From Thiohalocapsa sp. ML1 (GTDB taxonomy: Bacteria > Pseudomonadota > Gammaproteobacteria > Chromatiales > Chromatiaceae): a stretch of DNA of 64,000 nucleotides. The stretch's first letter is position 1. Every line of letters starts with the position of its first letter. A program made the position numbers and the translations under genes. Positions 7,690 through 16,982 of the stretch are shown here, in pieces. Location: positions 62,001 to 126,000 of the forward strand of contig NZ_JABX01000006.1 of NCBI RefSeq assembly GCF_001469165.1, read 5' to 3'. Below the pieces are notes generated by a model, which worked only from the letters and a program-made list of their open reading frames with translations, had not been told where the DNA came from and searched no databases.

Positions 7690-9246
7690 ATGGCAAAGAA
7701 AACGAAGAATCCCGGGGAGACCGACGCCGCCGCGGCGAAATCGCCGCAGACCAACAGCCCCTTCCTCTGGCTGCTGACGTTGCTGCTTGCGGTGGCGTTC
7801 GTCTCCATGGGTTTGGTGGGGCATGCGCCATGGACCGAAGAAGAGGCCTATTCCCTCGCCGCGGTCGAGAGCATTCTCGAGAGCGGCGATTATCTGGTGC
7901 CGGAGGTGGACGGCGAGCCCGCGCTGGAAACCCCGCCGCTCTATTACATGACCAGCGCCGCCCTCGCGGAGGCGCTCGCGGATCGCATGCCGGCGCCGCA
8001 GGCGGCGCGTCTCGCCACCGGCGTCTACCTCGCGCTGACGCTCTTTTTCACGGCGCTGTTCGCGGGCGCCGCCTGGCGGCCCGGCAAGGAGCAGAGCGCG
8101 CCGGTCGGCATTGGCCCCGCGGCGGTGCTGGTGCTGATCAGCACGCTCGGCATCGTCTGGTACGGCCATGACATGTCGGCCGACAGCGCACTGATGGCCG
8201 GCATGGCCATGGGCCTCTACGGCATGACCATGGTGCCGCGCAAGGTACTGACCGGTGGCCTGTGGCTCGGCACTGGCGCCGGCATCGCGTTCATGGCCAA
8301 GGGGCTGTTCGGCCCGGTGGTGCTGCTCGCGGGCGTCGTGGTGATGATGCTGATCGGCATCGCGAAGCTCTGGCGCTATCTGCGCGGCATCGTCGTCGCC
8401 TTGTTGTTCGCGCTGCCCTGGCTGGTGATCTGGCCGATCCTGCTGCAGCAGCGCGATCCGGCGCTGTTCGATGCCTGGCTCGCCACCAGCTCGCTCGACA
8501 CCTTGCTCGGGAGCTTCTCCCTCGGCACGCCCGAGCAGCAGTTGCAATGGCTGTGGATCTTCCTGGTCATGGCGTTTCCGGCCTGGCTGCTCGCCGTGAT
8601 CGCGCTGGTGGTGCGGCCCGGCGCCCTGTTCGGCTTCGCCGGCGTGCGTGCCGCGCTCATCGTGGCGGTGCTCGGCTGGGCTGCGATCATCACCTCCACC
8701 GCCGTCGGGCTCATCTACGGGCTGGCGCTGCTGGTGCCGCTCGCGGCGCTCGGTGCCGGTGGCCTGCACCGGGTGCCGCGCTGGGTCGTCTGGCCGGTAC
8801 ACTGGCTGTCCGTACTGCTGTTCGGCGCGCTCGCCGTGGTGCTCTGGGCCGGCTGGATCTGGATCCTGTACCAGGGCTCGCCGCCGCCGATCGCCGGGCT
8901 CGCCAAGTACCTGCCGACGGACTACGAGTTCCAGTGGCAGCCAGCGGTCTATGTCACGGGCGCCGCGGTGTCCTTGATCTGGCTATGGGTGGTAATGCGC
9001 TTCCGCCCGTCGCGCCCGGCGGCGCTGCTGGCATGGCCGGTGGGCATCGTGATGTTCTGGAGCCTGCTTGCGCTGCACCAGCCGTGGATCGATGCCGCCA
9101 TTGCCGAAGGCAAGCTCGCGAAGACCGTGCCTGCCGAGCTGCTGCCGGATGCGAGCCCTGCCGCTCTGCCCGCGGAACCCGCCCCGAGCGACACGCCCGC
9201 CGCCGGCGACGCGCCAGCGGCGGCCCCGGCCACGGGCCCGATGTAA
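7690..9246 (+). CDS. ArnT/PMT-like GT39 membrane glycosyltransferase
   Basis: A 518-residue polytopic protein. After a charged cytoplasmic N-terminus (about 25 residues) come roughly ten membrane spans. The first periplasmic loop has APWTEEEAYSLAAVESIL and ETPPLYYMTSA, matching the catalytic acidic residues and the TPPLYY loop of ArnT-like transferases that move a sugar from undecaprenyl phosphate. The last 40 residues are an Ala/Pro-rich soluble tail. The start is the ATG at 7690, the first good methionine before the conserved region; the reading frame is open further upstream. It is followed by a 24-base perfect palindrome and then waaA. Likely job: lipid A, core or polysaccharide decoration. 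Confidence 0.85.
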   Translation: MAKKTKNPGETDAAAAKSPQTNSPFLWLLTLLLAVAFVSMGLVGHAPWTEEEAYSLAAVESILESGDYLVPEVDGEPALETPPLYYMTSAALAEALADRMPAPQAARLATGVYLALTLFFTALFAGAAWRPGKEQSAPVGIGPAAVLVLISTLGIVWYGHDMSADSALMAGMAMGLYGMTMVPRKVLTGGLWLGTGAGIAFMAKGLFGPVVLLAGVVVMMLIGIAKLWRYLRGIVVALLFALPWLVIWPILLQQRDPALFDAWLATSSLDTLLGSFSLGTPEQQLQWLWIFLVMAFPAWLLAVIALVVRPGALFGFAGVRAALIVAVLGWAAIITSTAVGLIYGLALLVPLAALGAGGLHRVPRWVVWPVHWLSVLLFGALAVVLWAGWIWILYQGSPPPIAGLAKYLPTDYEFQWQPAVYVTGAAVSLIWLWVVMRFRPSRPAALLAWPVGIVMFWSLLALHQPWIDAAIAEGKLAKTVPAELLPDASPAALPAEPAPSDTPAAGDAPAAAPATGPM

Positions 9247-9258
9247 CGCGATCCGCTG

Positions 9259-9282
9259 CCCGAGCGGGCCGGCCCGCTCGGG
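9259..9282. terminator. 24-base perfect palindrome, terminator-like
   Basis: CCCGAGCGGGCC followed at once by its exact complement lies 12 bases after the stop of the ArnT-like gene and 27 bases before waaA. It can form a stable stem, but no T run follows, so rho-independent termination is uncertain. It may only attenuate transcription into waaA. Confidence 0.45.
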
Positions 9283-9308
9283 CGCTTCGACAGCCGCCCG
9301 CTCCCGCC

Positions 9309-10616
9309 TTGTCTCGTCGTCTCTACTCCTTGCTCGTCGCGCTCGTCGTTCCCTTCGCGCTGCTCCGCCTGCTGTGGCGCAGCCGACGCGCGCCGGCCTA
9401 TCGCGAACGCTGGCGCGAGCGCCTAGCCGCCGAACCGAAGCCGCCCCAGGCCGCGGATGTCTGGGTCCACGCCGTCTCGGTCGGTGAAGTGCAGGCGGCG
9501 CTGCCGCTGCTGCGCCATCTGCTCGGGCAGGATCTGCGCGTGCTGGTGACGACCACCACGCCCACCGGCGCCGCCCGCCTCAAGGAGCTGCTTGGCGATG
9601 CCGTGCAGCATCGCTATACGCCCTTCGATCTGCCCGGGATCGTTCGCCGCTTCCTCGGGCACGTGCGCCCGCGGCTCGTGTTGATCATGGAAACCGAGGT
9701 CTGGCCCAACCTGCTTGCCATGTGTGCGCACCGTGGCATCGGGACCATGCTCGTCAACGCGCGGCTCTCGGCACGTTCCGCGCGGGGCTACGCGAGGTTG
9801 CCGCGGTTCAGCCGGCAAGTCATGCGGAGCTTCTCGCACATCGCCGCGCAGTCGCAGGCGGACGCCGTGCGCTTCCTCGGTCTTGGTGCGGACCCCGCGC
9901 GCATCAGCGTGACGGGGAGCATCAAGTTCGATGCCCTGTTCGACACGCTGGAGCCGCCCGGGGACCTGACGGACCGCGCCGAGGCGCTGCGCCGCACCTG
10001 GGGTAACGACCGGCCGGTCTGGGTGGCGGCGAGCACCCGCGAGGGAGAAGAGGAGCAGGTGCTTACCGCCCATGCCGCGGTGCGCACCGCGGTACCCGGC
10101 GCGCTGCTGGTGCTGGTGCCGCGGCATCCGGAGCGCTTCGAGCGCGTCGCGACACTGGTGCAGCGGCGGGGGCTCGCGCTCGCGCGGCGCAGCCGCGACC
10201 AGACCTGCGGCGCGGAAACGGCCGTCTACCTAGGGGACAGCATGGGCGAGCTGGGGCTCTTCTACGCCGCCGCGGACCTGGCCTATGTCGGCGGCAGCCT
10301 GGTCCCCACCGGCGGGCACAATCTGCTGGAGCCGGCCGCCGCCGGCCTGCCGGTGCTGGCGGGGCCGCACACGTTCAACTTTGCGGAGGTGACCCGACTG
10401 CTGGCGGACCGCGGAGCGCTGCGCCAGGTCGAGGATGCCGACGCGCTCGCGGCTTGGGTCGGCGCCTGGCTCGGTGATGCGACCGAGCGGGCGCGCATCG
10501 GCGAGCTGGGTCGGCGCGTCGTCCATGAGAACCGTGGCGCGCTCAAGCGGGTCACGGCGCTGGTGGACGCCTGCCTCGTCGGCGACTGCGCGCCGCGGAC
10601 GCCGCTTATCCCCTAA
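9309..10616 (+). CDS. waaA: 3-deoxy-D-manno-octulosonic acid (Kdo) transferase
   Basis: Encodes a 435-residue protein close to the usual 420-430 of WaaA (KdtA), which transfers Kdo from CMP-Kdo to lipid IVA in inner-core LPS synthesis. An N-terminal membrane anchor (LLVALVVPFALLRLLWR) is followed by the family motif RRAPAYRERWRERL. Next come VWVHAVSVGEVQAALPLL with the catalytic-type Glu, METEVWPNLL, GSIKFD, VAASTREGEEEQVL, PRHPERFE and GGSLVPTGGHNLLEPAA. The N-terminus aligns with known WaaA proteins only if a TTG at 9309 is used; no strong ribosome site is visible. The end overlaps the convergent isochorismatase-like gene by 11 bases. It confirms that the cluster serves LPS. Confidence 0.93.
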   Translation: MSRRLYSLLVALVVPFALLRLLWRSRRAPAYRERWRERLAAEPKPPQAADVWVHAVSVGEVQAALPLLRHLLGQDLRVLVTTTTPTGAARLKELLGDAVQHRYTPFDLPGIVRRFLGHVRPRLVLIMETEVWPNLLAMCAHRGIGTMLVNARLSARSARGYARLPRFSRQVMRSFSHIAAQSQADAVRFLGLGADPARISVTGSIKFDALFDTLEPPGDLTDRAEALRRTWGNDRPVWVAASTREGEEEQVLTAHAAVRTAVPGALLVLVPRHPERFERVATLVQRRGLALARRSRDQTCGAETAVYLGDSMGELGLFYAAADLAYVGGSLVPTGGHNLLEPAAAGLPVLAGPHTFNFAEVTRLLADRGALRQVEDADALAAWVGAWLGDATERARIGELGRRVVHENRGALKRVTALVDACLVGDCAPRTPLIP

Positions 10617-11187
10617 ACATCCGCGACACCTCGCGGAACCGGGCGTTGGACGAGTCGCTGAGCCACTCAAAGGCGACGGACTCGGTGTTGGTGACGTGAA
10701 TGCCGCTGTAACGCATGCGCTCCAGGGCGTTCTGCCGGTTCGCCGGGTGGCGCGAGCAGATGGCGTCCGCGGCCACGAAGACCTGATAGCCCCAGCGTTG
10801 CAGGCCGGAGGCGGTCTGCACGATACAGATGTGCGCCTCCATGCCCACCAGCACCACCTGCTTGCGCTCGGGCTGGCTGGTGAGCGCGCGCTCGAAGCCG
10901 GCCGCGGTGCAGCAGGAAAAGCAGGTCTTTTCCGTGGGCGCGGCGTCGGCGGGCAGGTTGTCGCGAATGGCGTCGATGGTCTTGCCTAGGCCCTGCGGGT
11001 ACTGCTCCGTCGAAATGATCGGAATCTCCAGGGCTTGCGCTGCGTGGACGAGGCGGTTGATGTTGGCGACGCTGATCGCGACTTCGTCCTTCGGCATCGC
11101 GGCCGCGAGCCGCTCCTGCGCGTCAATGATCAGGAGCTGCGAGTACGCAGCGTTGCACAGCGGCATCGGGGCCTGGTGAATGCTCAT
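10606..11187 (-). CDS. Isochorismatase-like cysteine hydrolase
   Basis: A 193-residue protein of the isochorismatase/nicotinamidase superfamily. The expected triad is visible: Asp in LLIIDAQERL, Lys in PTEKTCFSCC, and the nucleophilic Cys in VGMEAHICIVQT, preceded by the family's cis-peptide region. Members hydrolyse nicotinamide, isochorismate or small amides; the single-domain YcaC-like type seen here has no assigned substrate. The ATG at 11187 is preferred over an in-frame TTG three codons upstream. It is convergent with waaA and sits downstream of pcm and the rhodanese gene on the same strand after an 83-base gap. Function beyond the superfamily is open. Confidence 0.82.
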   Translation of the reverse strand: MSIHQAPMPLCNAAYSQLLIIDAQERLAAAMPKDEVAISVANINRLVHAAQALEIPIISTEQYPQGLGKTIDAIRDNLPADAAPTEKTCFSCCTAAGFERALTSQPERKQVVLVGMEAHICIVQTASGLQRWGYQVFVAADAICSRHPANRQNALERMRYSGIHVTNTESVAFEWLSDSSNARFREVSRMFRG

Positions 11188-11270
11188 GGCGGACAATGAC
11201 CTCGCTCGTCTCGTTGTTGGGGCCGTGCACGGGCATCAGCCCTGGCCGACCTGATTGTTGTTGGCGCCCG

Positions 11271-11594
11271 TCAGTACGTCGCTATGTCCGCGTCGACCTC
11301 GCGCGCCCAGGCGTCGATGCCGCCCTGCAGGTTGATGACCTGACGGAAGCCGCGTTGATCCAGGAACAGCGCCACCTGCTGGCTGCGGATGCCGTGGTGG
11401 CAGATGACGACGATCGGGCGCTCGGCATCGAGCGCCGCCAGCGCAGCCGGGACCTGACGCATCGGGATGTGGGTGCTGCCAGTGAGCCGGCAGACCCCGA
11501 CCTCCCAGCTTTCGCGCACGTCGAGCAACTGCGGTGCCGGCACGTCGCTGCGCAGCAGGGCATCGAGCTGCCGAGCCGTGATCTGTTGTACCAC
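11271..11594 (-). CDS. Rhodanese-like domain protein
   Basis: A 107-residue single-domain rhodanese. The LLDVRESWEVGVCRL start and the active loop VVICHHGIRSQQVALFL, with catalytic Cys in the CHHGIRS loop, fit the small GlpE/YgaP-type sulfurtransferases; GGIDAWAREVD is the typical C-terminal motif. Such proteins carry sulfane sulfur as a Cys persulfide. A GTG at 11594 is the probable start, 14 bases after the stop of pcm, so the two are co-transcribed. The pcm-rhodanese pair near waaA is a recurring gammaproteobacterial arrangement, often with tolC, which is not seen here. Confidence 0.88.
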   Translation of the reverse strand: MVQQITARQLDALLRSDVPAPQLLDVRESWEVGVCRLTGSTHIPMRQVPAALAALDAERPIVVICHHGIRSQQVALFLDQRGFRQVINLQGGIDAWAREVDADIATY

Positions 11595-11608
11595 CTTGGG
11601 CAGGCCCG

Positions 11609-12277
11609 TTAGAACACGAACCGCTCGGGCTGCGGGACATTGCGCAGCGCCGGCACCGAGGTCTCGAACAGATCCTGCCGGCGCAGATCGGGTCCGTGTC
11701 CGACGCGGGTCTCAAGCCGTGCCTGCATCAACGGCTCCTCGCCGACGATGACGAAGAGCCGCCCGCCCGGGGCCAGTTGCTGCGCCAGCGCGGGTATCGG
11801 TTCGTCCGTGGGCACGGAGCCGGTCACGGCGATGACGTCGAAGGGGCCGCCGTCTACCGGGCCCGCCAGCGCATCGCCGGTGCGTACCTCGACCCGGCGC
11901 AGGCCCAACGCGTCGAGCCGCTCGCGCGCGCCCTCGGCCAAGTCGGGGTCGATCTCGACGCCGATGACGCGGCCGCCGAGCCCCGCCAGGCAGGCCGTGG
12001 TGTAGCCGGTGCCGGGGCCGATCTCCAGCACGCGATCGCCCTCGCGCACGTCGAGCGCCTGCAGCATGCGGCCGACGAGCTTCGGCGCCAGCATCGAGGT
12101 GCCCGCGCCGATCGGGATGTCCAGGTCCGCGTAGGCCAGTGCCCGATAGGCGCTGGGCACGAAGGCCTCCCGCGGGAGCTCGGACAGCACCCGCAGCACC
12201 CGCTCGTCGAGCACGTTCCACGGGCGCACTTGCTGCTCGATCATGTTGAAGCGTGCGATCTCGGCGGGTGACGTCAT
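11609..12277 (-). CDS. pcm: Protein-L-isoaspartate O-methyltransferase
   Basis: A 222-residue class I methyltransferase that would methylate L-isoaspartyl residues in aged proteins using S-adenosylmethionine, starting their repair. The substrate-pocket region is IPIGAGTSMLAPKLVGRML, and SAM motif I is VLEIGPGTGYTTACLA, followed by an acidic GVEIDPD. The length matches the family. It starts the leftward pair with the rhodanese gene. The first residues MTSPAEIARFNMIEQQVRPW are the usual opening of this gammaproteobacterial subfamily, which often lies beside tolC/waaA. Confidence in the family is high; in vivo activity toward isoaspartate is inferred. Confidence 0.9.
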   Translation of the reverse strand: MTSPAEIARFNMIEQQVRPWNVLDERVLRVLSELPREAFVPSAYRALAYADLDIPIGAGTSMLAPKLVGRMLQALDVREGDRVLEIGPGTGYTTACLAGLGGRVIGVEIDPDLAEGARERLDALGLRRVEVRTGDALAGPVDGGPFDVIAVTGSVPTDEPIPALAQQLAPGGRLFVIVGEEPLMQARLETRVGHGPDLRRQDLFETSVPALRNVPQPERFVF

Positions 12278-12445
12278 GGCATCTCCGACAAAAGCCTTAA
12301 ATCGGGAGGGGAATGCAACCTTGGCAGGCTACGGATTTTCGCGGGCCGCGGCAAGCTGTCCGATGCCGCATCCATGCTGCACCCCGTCCGCATGCGTCCG
12401 ACGGCAGGCGCAGGGTGCGCTGCCGGGTTGCCGCGTGCCGGGTAC

Positions 12446-12495
12446 AATCGGGCACTTCCATGACCGACGTAATCGGGCACTTCCATGACCGACGT
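12446..12495 (+). repeat. 25-base perfect tandem duplication over a start codon
   Basis: Two exact copies of a 25-base unit (12446-12470 and 12471-12495) lie head to tail. Each carries the sequence TTCCATGACCGACGT, so each has an ATG. Only the second ATG (12485) is in frame with the long reading frame; the first (12460) is shifted because 25 is not a multiple of three. Confidence 0.95.
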
Positions 12496-12901
12496 GACCA
12501 CCAGCATGACACCGACACCGCGTATCCGACCCCGAGCCGCCTGGCTCGCTTGCCTGCTGGCGCTTGCGGCCGGGCAGTCCTTGGCAGAGGACGACACCGG
12601 CGAGGTCGCCGCCGCCCCCGCGGTGGAGGAGCCCACCGAGGAGGAGATCCGCAACGCCTATGCCGCGAGCCTCGCCGCCGTCAACGACCGCACCATCGCC
12701 GTGATGGGGGGCGAGGACGGGGCCATGCTGACGGTGGCATTGGAGGCCCTCACAAAGCTCGGCTGTCGCGGCATGAACCGCCCCGGCGCCCAGTATGACT
12801 GCCGGGTCGAGCGTCGCATCAAACAAGGCAAGCGCACGGCGAAGACGGATGTGGTGCAGTTGTGGCTCGCGCACGAAGACGGCGAATGGGTGGCGCGCTG
12901 A
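12485..12901 (+). CDS. Small secreted protein of unknown function
   Basis: A 138-residue protein. It has an N-terminal signal peptide: a basic region RIRPR, then AAWLACLLALAAGQSLA, with likely cleavage before EDDTGE. The mature part is an acidic Ala/Glu-rich stretch followed by a compact domain with two cysteines (LGCRGM and YDCRVER) and a basic segment RRIKQGKRTAK. I do not recognise a family. It stands alone between pcm and proB, running convergent with proB. Its start region was duplicated (25-base tandem repeat), which puts a second, out-of-frame ATG upstream and could reduce or alter translation. Confidence 0.7.
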   Translation: MTDVTTSMTPTPRIRPRAAWLACLLALAAGQSLAEDDTGEVAAAPAVEEPTEEEIRNAYAASLAAVNDRTIAVMGGEDGAMLTVALEALTKLGCRGMNRPGAQYDCRVERRIKQGKRTAKTDVVQLWLAHEDGEWVAR

Positions 12902-12949
12902 GACGGCCGCACGGCACGGCACTTGCCGCCGCACCCCATCCGGGCGGCG

Positions 12950-14074
12950 CTACACGAGCACCAGGTTGTCGCGGTGGATCAGCTCCTCGTCGTCGATGAA
13001 CCCGAGCACCGCCTCGAACCGGCTGCTCGGGAGCCCCTTGATCCTTAGCGCGTCGCCGGCGTCGTAGTTGATCAGGCCGCGGGCCACCTCCTGGCCGCTG
13101 CCATCGACGCAGGCCACCACCTCGCCGCGGGCGAACTGGCCATGCACGGCCGTCACGCCCACGGCCAGCAGGCTCCTGCCCTGAACCCGCAGCGCCCGCA
13201 CGGCGCCATCGTCGAGGGCCAGCCGGCCGCGGACGCTGAGATGCCCCGCGAGCCAGCGCTTGCGCGCCGCCTGCGGCCCCTGCGCCGGCACCAACAGGCT
13301 GCCGACGAGGGCGCCGGAGGCGATGTCCGTGAGGCTGTCGGCGCGCCGCCCTGGTGCGATGACCGTCGCGCAGCCCGAGCGGGCGGCGAGGCGCGCGGCA
13401 CGCAGCTTGGTCACCATGCCGCCGGTGCCGAGCGCGCTGTTGCTGCCGCCGGCGGCCTGGTCCAGCCGCACGTCGTCGACGCGGGCCTCGCGGATCAGCG
13501 CCGCGTCCGGGTCCGTGTGGGGGTTTGCGGTGAACAGGCCGTCCTGGTCCGTGAGCAGAATCAACAGCTCCGCCTCGACCAGATTGGCGACCAGCGCGGC
13601 GAGCGTGTCGTTGTCGCCGAAGCGCAGCTCGTCCGTGGCGACCGTGTCGTTCTCGTTCACCACCGGGAACACGCCGATGCCGAGCAGCGTGCGCAGGGTG
13701 CTGCGGGCGTTCAGGTAGCGCTTGCGGTCGGCGAGGTCGTCGCGGGTGAGCAGCACCTGCGCCGTGTGCAGCCCGTGGCGGGAGAAGCCGTCCTCGTAGG
13801 CGCGGATCAGGCCCATCTGGCCAATGGCCGCTGCGGCCTGTAGCTCGTGCAATGCCTGCGGGCGCTTGTGCCAGCCCATGCGCGCCATGCCCTGTGCCAC
13901 GGCCCCGGACGACACCAGCACCACTTCGCGCCCGGCCCCGCGCAGCGCGGCCATCTGCTCGATCCACGGGGCGAGGATGTCCGGGTCGAGCCCGGCGCCG
14001 TCGCGGGTGAGGAGCGCGCTGCCGATCTTGATGATCCAGCGGCGCGTGGCGGGGATCTGCGTGCGGTGGAACAC
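12950..14074 (-). CDS. proB: Glutamate 5-kinase with PUA domain
   Basis: A 374-residue enzyme that phosphorylates L-glutamate to gamma-glutamyl phosphate, the first step of proline synthesis. The amino-acid kinase domain shows [45 protein letters not shown] and [14 protein letters not shown]; residues from about 275 form the PUA domain ([36 protein letters not shown]). A GTG at 14074 matches the usual family N-terminus. Another GTG at 14137 would add 21 residues and overlap the obgE stop. It lies downstream of rplU, rpmA and obgE in the same direction, a standard order in gammaproteobacteria. Confidence 0.93.
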   Translation of the reverse strand: MFHRTQIPATRRWIIKIGSALLTRDGAGLDPDILAPWIEQMAALRGAGREVVLVSSGAVAQGMARMGWHKRPQALHELQAAAAIGQMGLIRAYEDGFSRHGLHTAQVLLTRDDLADRKRYLNARSTLRTLLGIGVFPVVNENDTVATDELRFGDNDTLAALVANLVEAELLILLTDQDGLFTANPHTDPDAALIREARVDDVRLDQAAGGSNSALGTGGMVTKLRAARLAARSGCATVIAPGRRADSLTDIASGALVGSLLVPAQGPQAARKRWLAGHLSVRGRLALDDGAVRALRVQGRSLLAVGVTAVHGQFARGEVVACVDGSGQEVARGLINYDAGDALRIKGLPSSRFEAVLGFIDDEELIHRDNLVLV

Positions 14075-14118
14075 GGTCGGGCGGGAGCTGAGTGGCGATG
14101 ACGGCGCGCGCGGCCGGG

Positions 14119-15201
<1,083 letters not shown>

Positions 15202-15238
15202 TCAATGCCGCGGCGCGCGGTCTGCGCGTCGGCCAACG

Positions 15239-15311
15239 ACACAAGCCCCGGCGGGGCGGGGCTTGTGGCGGAGTTCGGTCCTCGGCGGCGGCGCTAGCCG
15301 CCGCCGCGAGC
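15239..15311 (-). terminator. Two GC-rich hairpins between rpmA and obgE
   Basis: ACAAGCCCC pairs with GGGGCTTGT across a short GC loop (15240-15266). A second palindrome centred on CTAG (GCGGCGGCGCTAGCCGCCGC, about 15283-15308) lies beside it. Neither is followed by a T tract in the direction of transcription. This looks like partial attenuation after the ribosomal protein genes or an RNA-processing stem, not a strong terminator. Confidence 0.4.
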
Positions 15312-15356
15312 CGGGCGATGCGGGTCTGCGTGCCCCGGGATGCGACTCAGGGCTGC

Positions 15357-15623
15357 TCAGCTCTCGGCGCGCGGTACAACGCTGACGTAGCGGCGGTTGC
15401 GCGGCCCCTTCACGTCGAAGCGCACCTCGCCGTCGGTCAGCGCGAACAACGTGTGGTCGCGACCGCAGCCGACATTGACGCCGTTGTGGAACGGCGTGCC
15501 GCGCTGGCGCACCAAGATGCTGCCCGCGGTCACGCGCTCGCCGCCGAAGCGCTTGACGCCCAGGCGCTTGCTTTCGGAATCGCGGCCGTTGCGGGAGCTG
15601 CCGCCTGCCTTTTTGTGTGCCAT
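15357..15623 (-). CDS. rpmA: 50S ribosomal protein L27
   Basis: An 88-residue L27. It starts [16 protein letters not shown] and contains [27 protein letters not shown] and [12 protein letters not shown], all diagnostic. L27 reaches toward the peptidyl-transferase centre of the 50S subunit. The first residues match the mature form with no N-terminal cleavage sequence. It follows rplU with a six-base gap and precedes obgE. Confidence 0.98.
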   Translation of the reverse strand: MAHKKAGGSSRNGRDSESKRLGVKRFGGERVTAGSILVRQRGTPFHNGVNVGCGRDHTLFALTDGEVRFDVKGPRNRRYVSVVPRAES

Positions 15624-15629
15624 GAGCCT

Positions 15630-15983
15630 CTACTCCTCGACTGAATTCGTCGCGGCCGCTGCCGCCGCGCTGCCGCCGGGGATGCCGGTGATCTTGAGCT
15701 CCGTGAACCACTGCCGGTGGCCCTGGCGCTTCATGTGATGCTTGCGGCGACGAAACTTGATGATCTTCACCTTGTCCGCGCGACCGTGGCCTGCGACCTC
15801 GGCGGTGACCTTGCTGCCCTCGATGAAGGGCTTGCCGACGGTGACGCTGGCTCCGTCGGCGATCATCAGCACCTTCTCGAAGTCGATGGTGCTGCCGGTC
15901 TCGGCGTCGAGCTTCTCGACGCGGACCTTGTCGCCCTCGGCGACGCGGTATTGCTTACCGCCTGTTTCGATGACTGCGTACAT
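15630..15983 (-). CDS. rplU: 50S ribosomal protein L21
   Basis: A 117-residue L21 starting [14 protein letters not shown], with [29 protein letters not shown] and FTELKITGI as family signatures. It binds 23S rRNA in the 50S subunit. The ATG at 15983 is preferred to an in-frame ATG five codons upstream because TTGGAG lies just before it and all L21 proteins begin this way. The protein carries a C-terminal extension of about 15 residues rich in Ala, not present in short homologues. It is the first gene of the rplU-rpmA-obgE-proB operon; a promoter must lie in 15990-16100, but no convincing -35/-10 pair is visible. Confidence 0.96.
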   Translation of the reverse strand: MYAVIETGGKQYRVAEGDKVRVEKLDAETGSTIDFEKVLMIADGASVTVGKPFIEGSKVTAEVAGHGRADKVKIIKFRRRKHHMKRQGHRQWFTELKITGIPGGSAAAAAATNSVEE

Positions 15984-16284
15984 GGCTCCAAATTCCATAC
16001 CGACATGCGAGCGCCCTGATGTGGGGCGGCTCCAGGATAACGGGGGTGCCTGGACCGATCCGCAGATGACGCCCGCCGGTCCGTGAGAGGAGCGAATACG
16101 AGCAGCGAGCCTGGCAGCGGTCGCAAACGAGACTCGCCAGTATGGTGGCTAATGCCCAGTCCAGTCAAGCAGCCCTGGGCGTCGATTGGGCTCATCCGCA
16201 CCGCCGAGACTTCGCGGGCGCCGCGCGCCGACACCGCCCGCGGCGCCGGCGAGCGCCGGCTGGGTGCGCGCACACTGCGCCTGC
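15984..16284. other. Operon leader of rplU and island junction, no gene seen
   Basis: This stretch holds the upstream region of rplU (minus strand) and the junction with the recombinase remnant. I see no conserved coding sequence, hairpin with T tract or clear sigma-70 promoter. It is likely that the 5' part of the recombinase gene was deleted here. Confidence 0.5.
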
Positions 16285-16608
16285 GCCCCCTGGGTCTTCT
16301 GCGACAGCAAGGGCCAGCGCATCGCCAGCATCAAGAAATCCTTCGCGAGCGCCTGCCGGCAGGCCGACATCGAGGACTTCACCCCGCACGACCTGCGCCA
16401 CACCTGCGCCGCCTGGCTCGTCTCCTCCGGCAAGGTCACGCTGCCCGAAGTCCGCGACCTCCTCGGCCACAGCACCATCCGCATGACCGAGCGCTACGCA
16501 CACCTCGCCCCCGAGCGCGTGCGCGCCGCGGTCGAAGTGCTGGACGAGGAGGGCGCGAGTGCCGGGCGGGCGTCCGGCCTGCGCGTGGTCGGCGGCGACG
16601 ATGCCTGA
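16285..16608 (+). pseudogene. Tyrosine recombinase/phage integrase, C-terminal remnant
   Basis: About 108 residues matching only the end of a tyrosine recombinase: FCDSKGQRIASIKKSF, then PHDLRHTCAAWLV with the catalytic HxLR box, and LLGHSTIRMTERYAHLAP with the second His and the nucleophilic Tyr. The N-terminal arm- and core-binding parts and the first catalytic Arg are missing; upstream the frame has no homologous sequence and no proper start. Family integrases are 300-400 residues. It lies about 330 bases from a tRNA-Val 3' fragment, the usual attachment target for such enzymes, so it marks a decayed integrative element. Cannot be active on its own. Confidence 0.85.
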
Positions 16609-16927
16609 GCGCGCGCGCTACAGCGAGCGTCGCGCCGCCGGCCTGTGCGTCGCCTGCGGCCAGCAACCGGCCGCCGCCGGCACCTGCTGCAGCACCTGCG
16701 CCGCCGCCAAGCGCGCCGCCGAAGCCGCACGCCGCGAGCGCCTGCGCCGAGCTGGAATCTGTGTGGATTGTGCCCGCAAGCCCGCCGCAAGCGCCGCCTA
16801 CCGCTGCCCGACCTGCCTGGAGCAGCAGCGCCGACGGGTCAGCGTAGCCCCCTGCAAGGGGCGAGATGTCACGTTGGATGTCACGCTGCCTTGCCGCGAG
16901 ATCGAGAAACCGGCGACAAGTGCTTGA
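16601..16927 (+). CDS. Small CxxC-rich zinc-binding-like protein
   Basis: A 108-residue basic protein whose ATG overlaps the integrase stop (ATGCCTGA). Four Cys pairs stand out: CVAC, CCSTC, CVDC and CPTC, each following a short basic helix (RYSERRAAGLC, RRERLRRAGIC). The two halves repeat the pattern R-x-G-x-C-x-x-C, like tandem zinc ribbons or treble clefs that bind nucleic acid. Such proteins often ride directly behind phage integrases in proteobacterial islands. The last 30 residues are unrelated and run toward the tRNA fragment. Function unknown; expression is doubtful because the integrase ahead is truncated. Confidence 0.6.
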   Translation: MPERARYSERRAAGLCVACGQQPAAAGTCCSTCAAAKRAAEAARRERLRRAGICVDCARKPAASAAYRCPTCLEQQRRRVSVAPCKGRDVTLDVTLPCREIEKPATSA

Positions 16928-16933
16928 TTAGAC

Positions 16934-16982
16934 TGGTGGGCGCGGCTGGGTTCGAACCAGCGACCCCTGCCGTGTGAAGACA
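16934..16982 (-). other. 3' part of a tRNA-Val(CAC) gene, probable att site
   Basis: Read on the minus strand, this gives the anticodon arm CTGTC-TTCACAC-GGCAG, a variable region, the T arm GCTGG-TTCGAAC-CCAGC, then acceptor CGCGCCC, A and CCA. The anticodon would be CAC. The 5' half (acceptor GGGCGCG and D arm) is absent: upstream sequence on that strand does not form a D loop. A 49-base tRNA 3' end next to an integrase remnant is the classic product of integration at a tRNA gene. Confidence 0.75.

Noticed and set aside
16645-16977. A frame ending in GAAGFEPATPAV that looks like a conserved protein tail
   Set aside because: This is the well-known false translation of a tRNA 3' end (TTCGAACCCAGC region); the real features here are the CxxC protein and the tRNA fragment.
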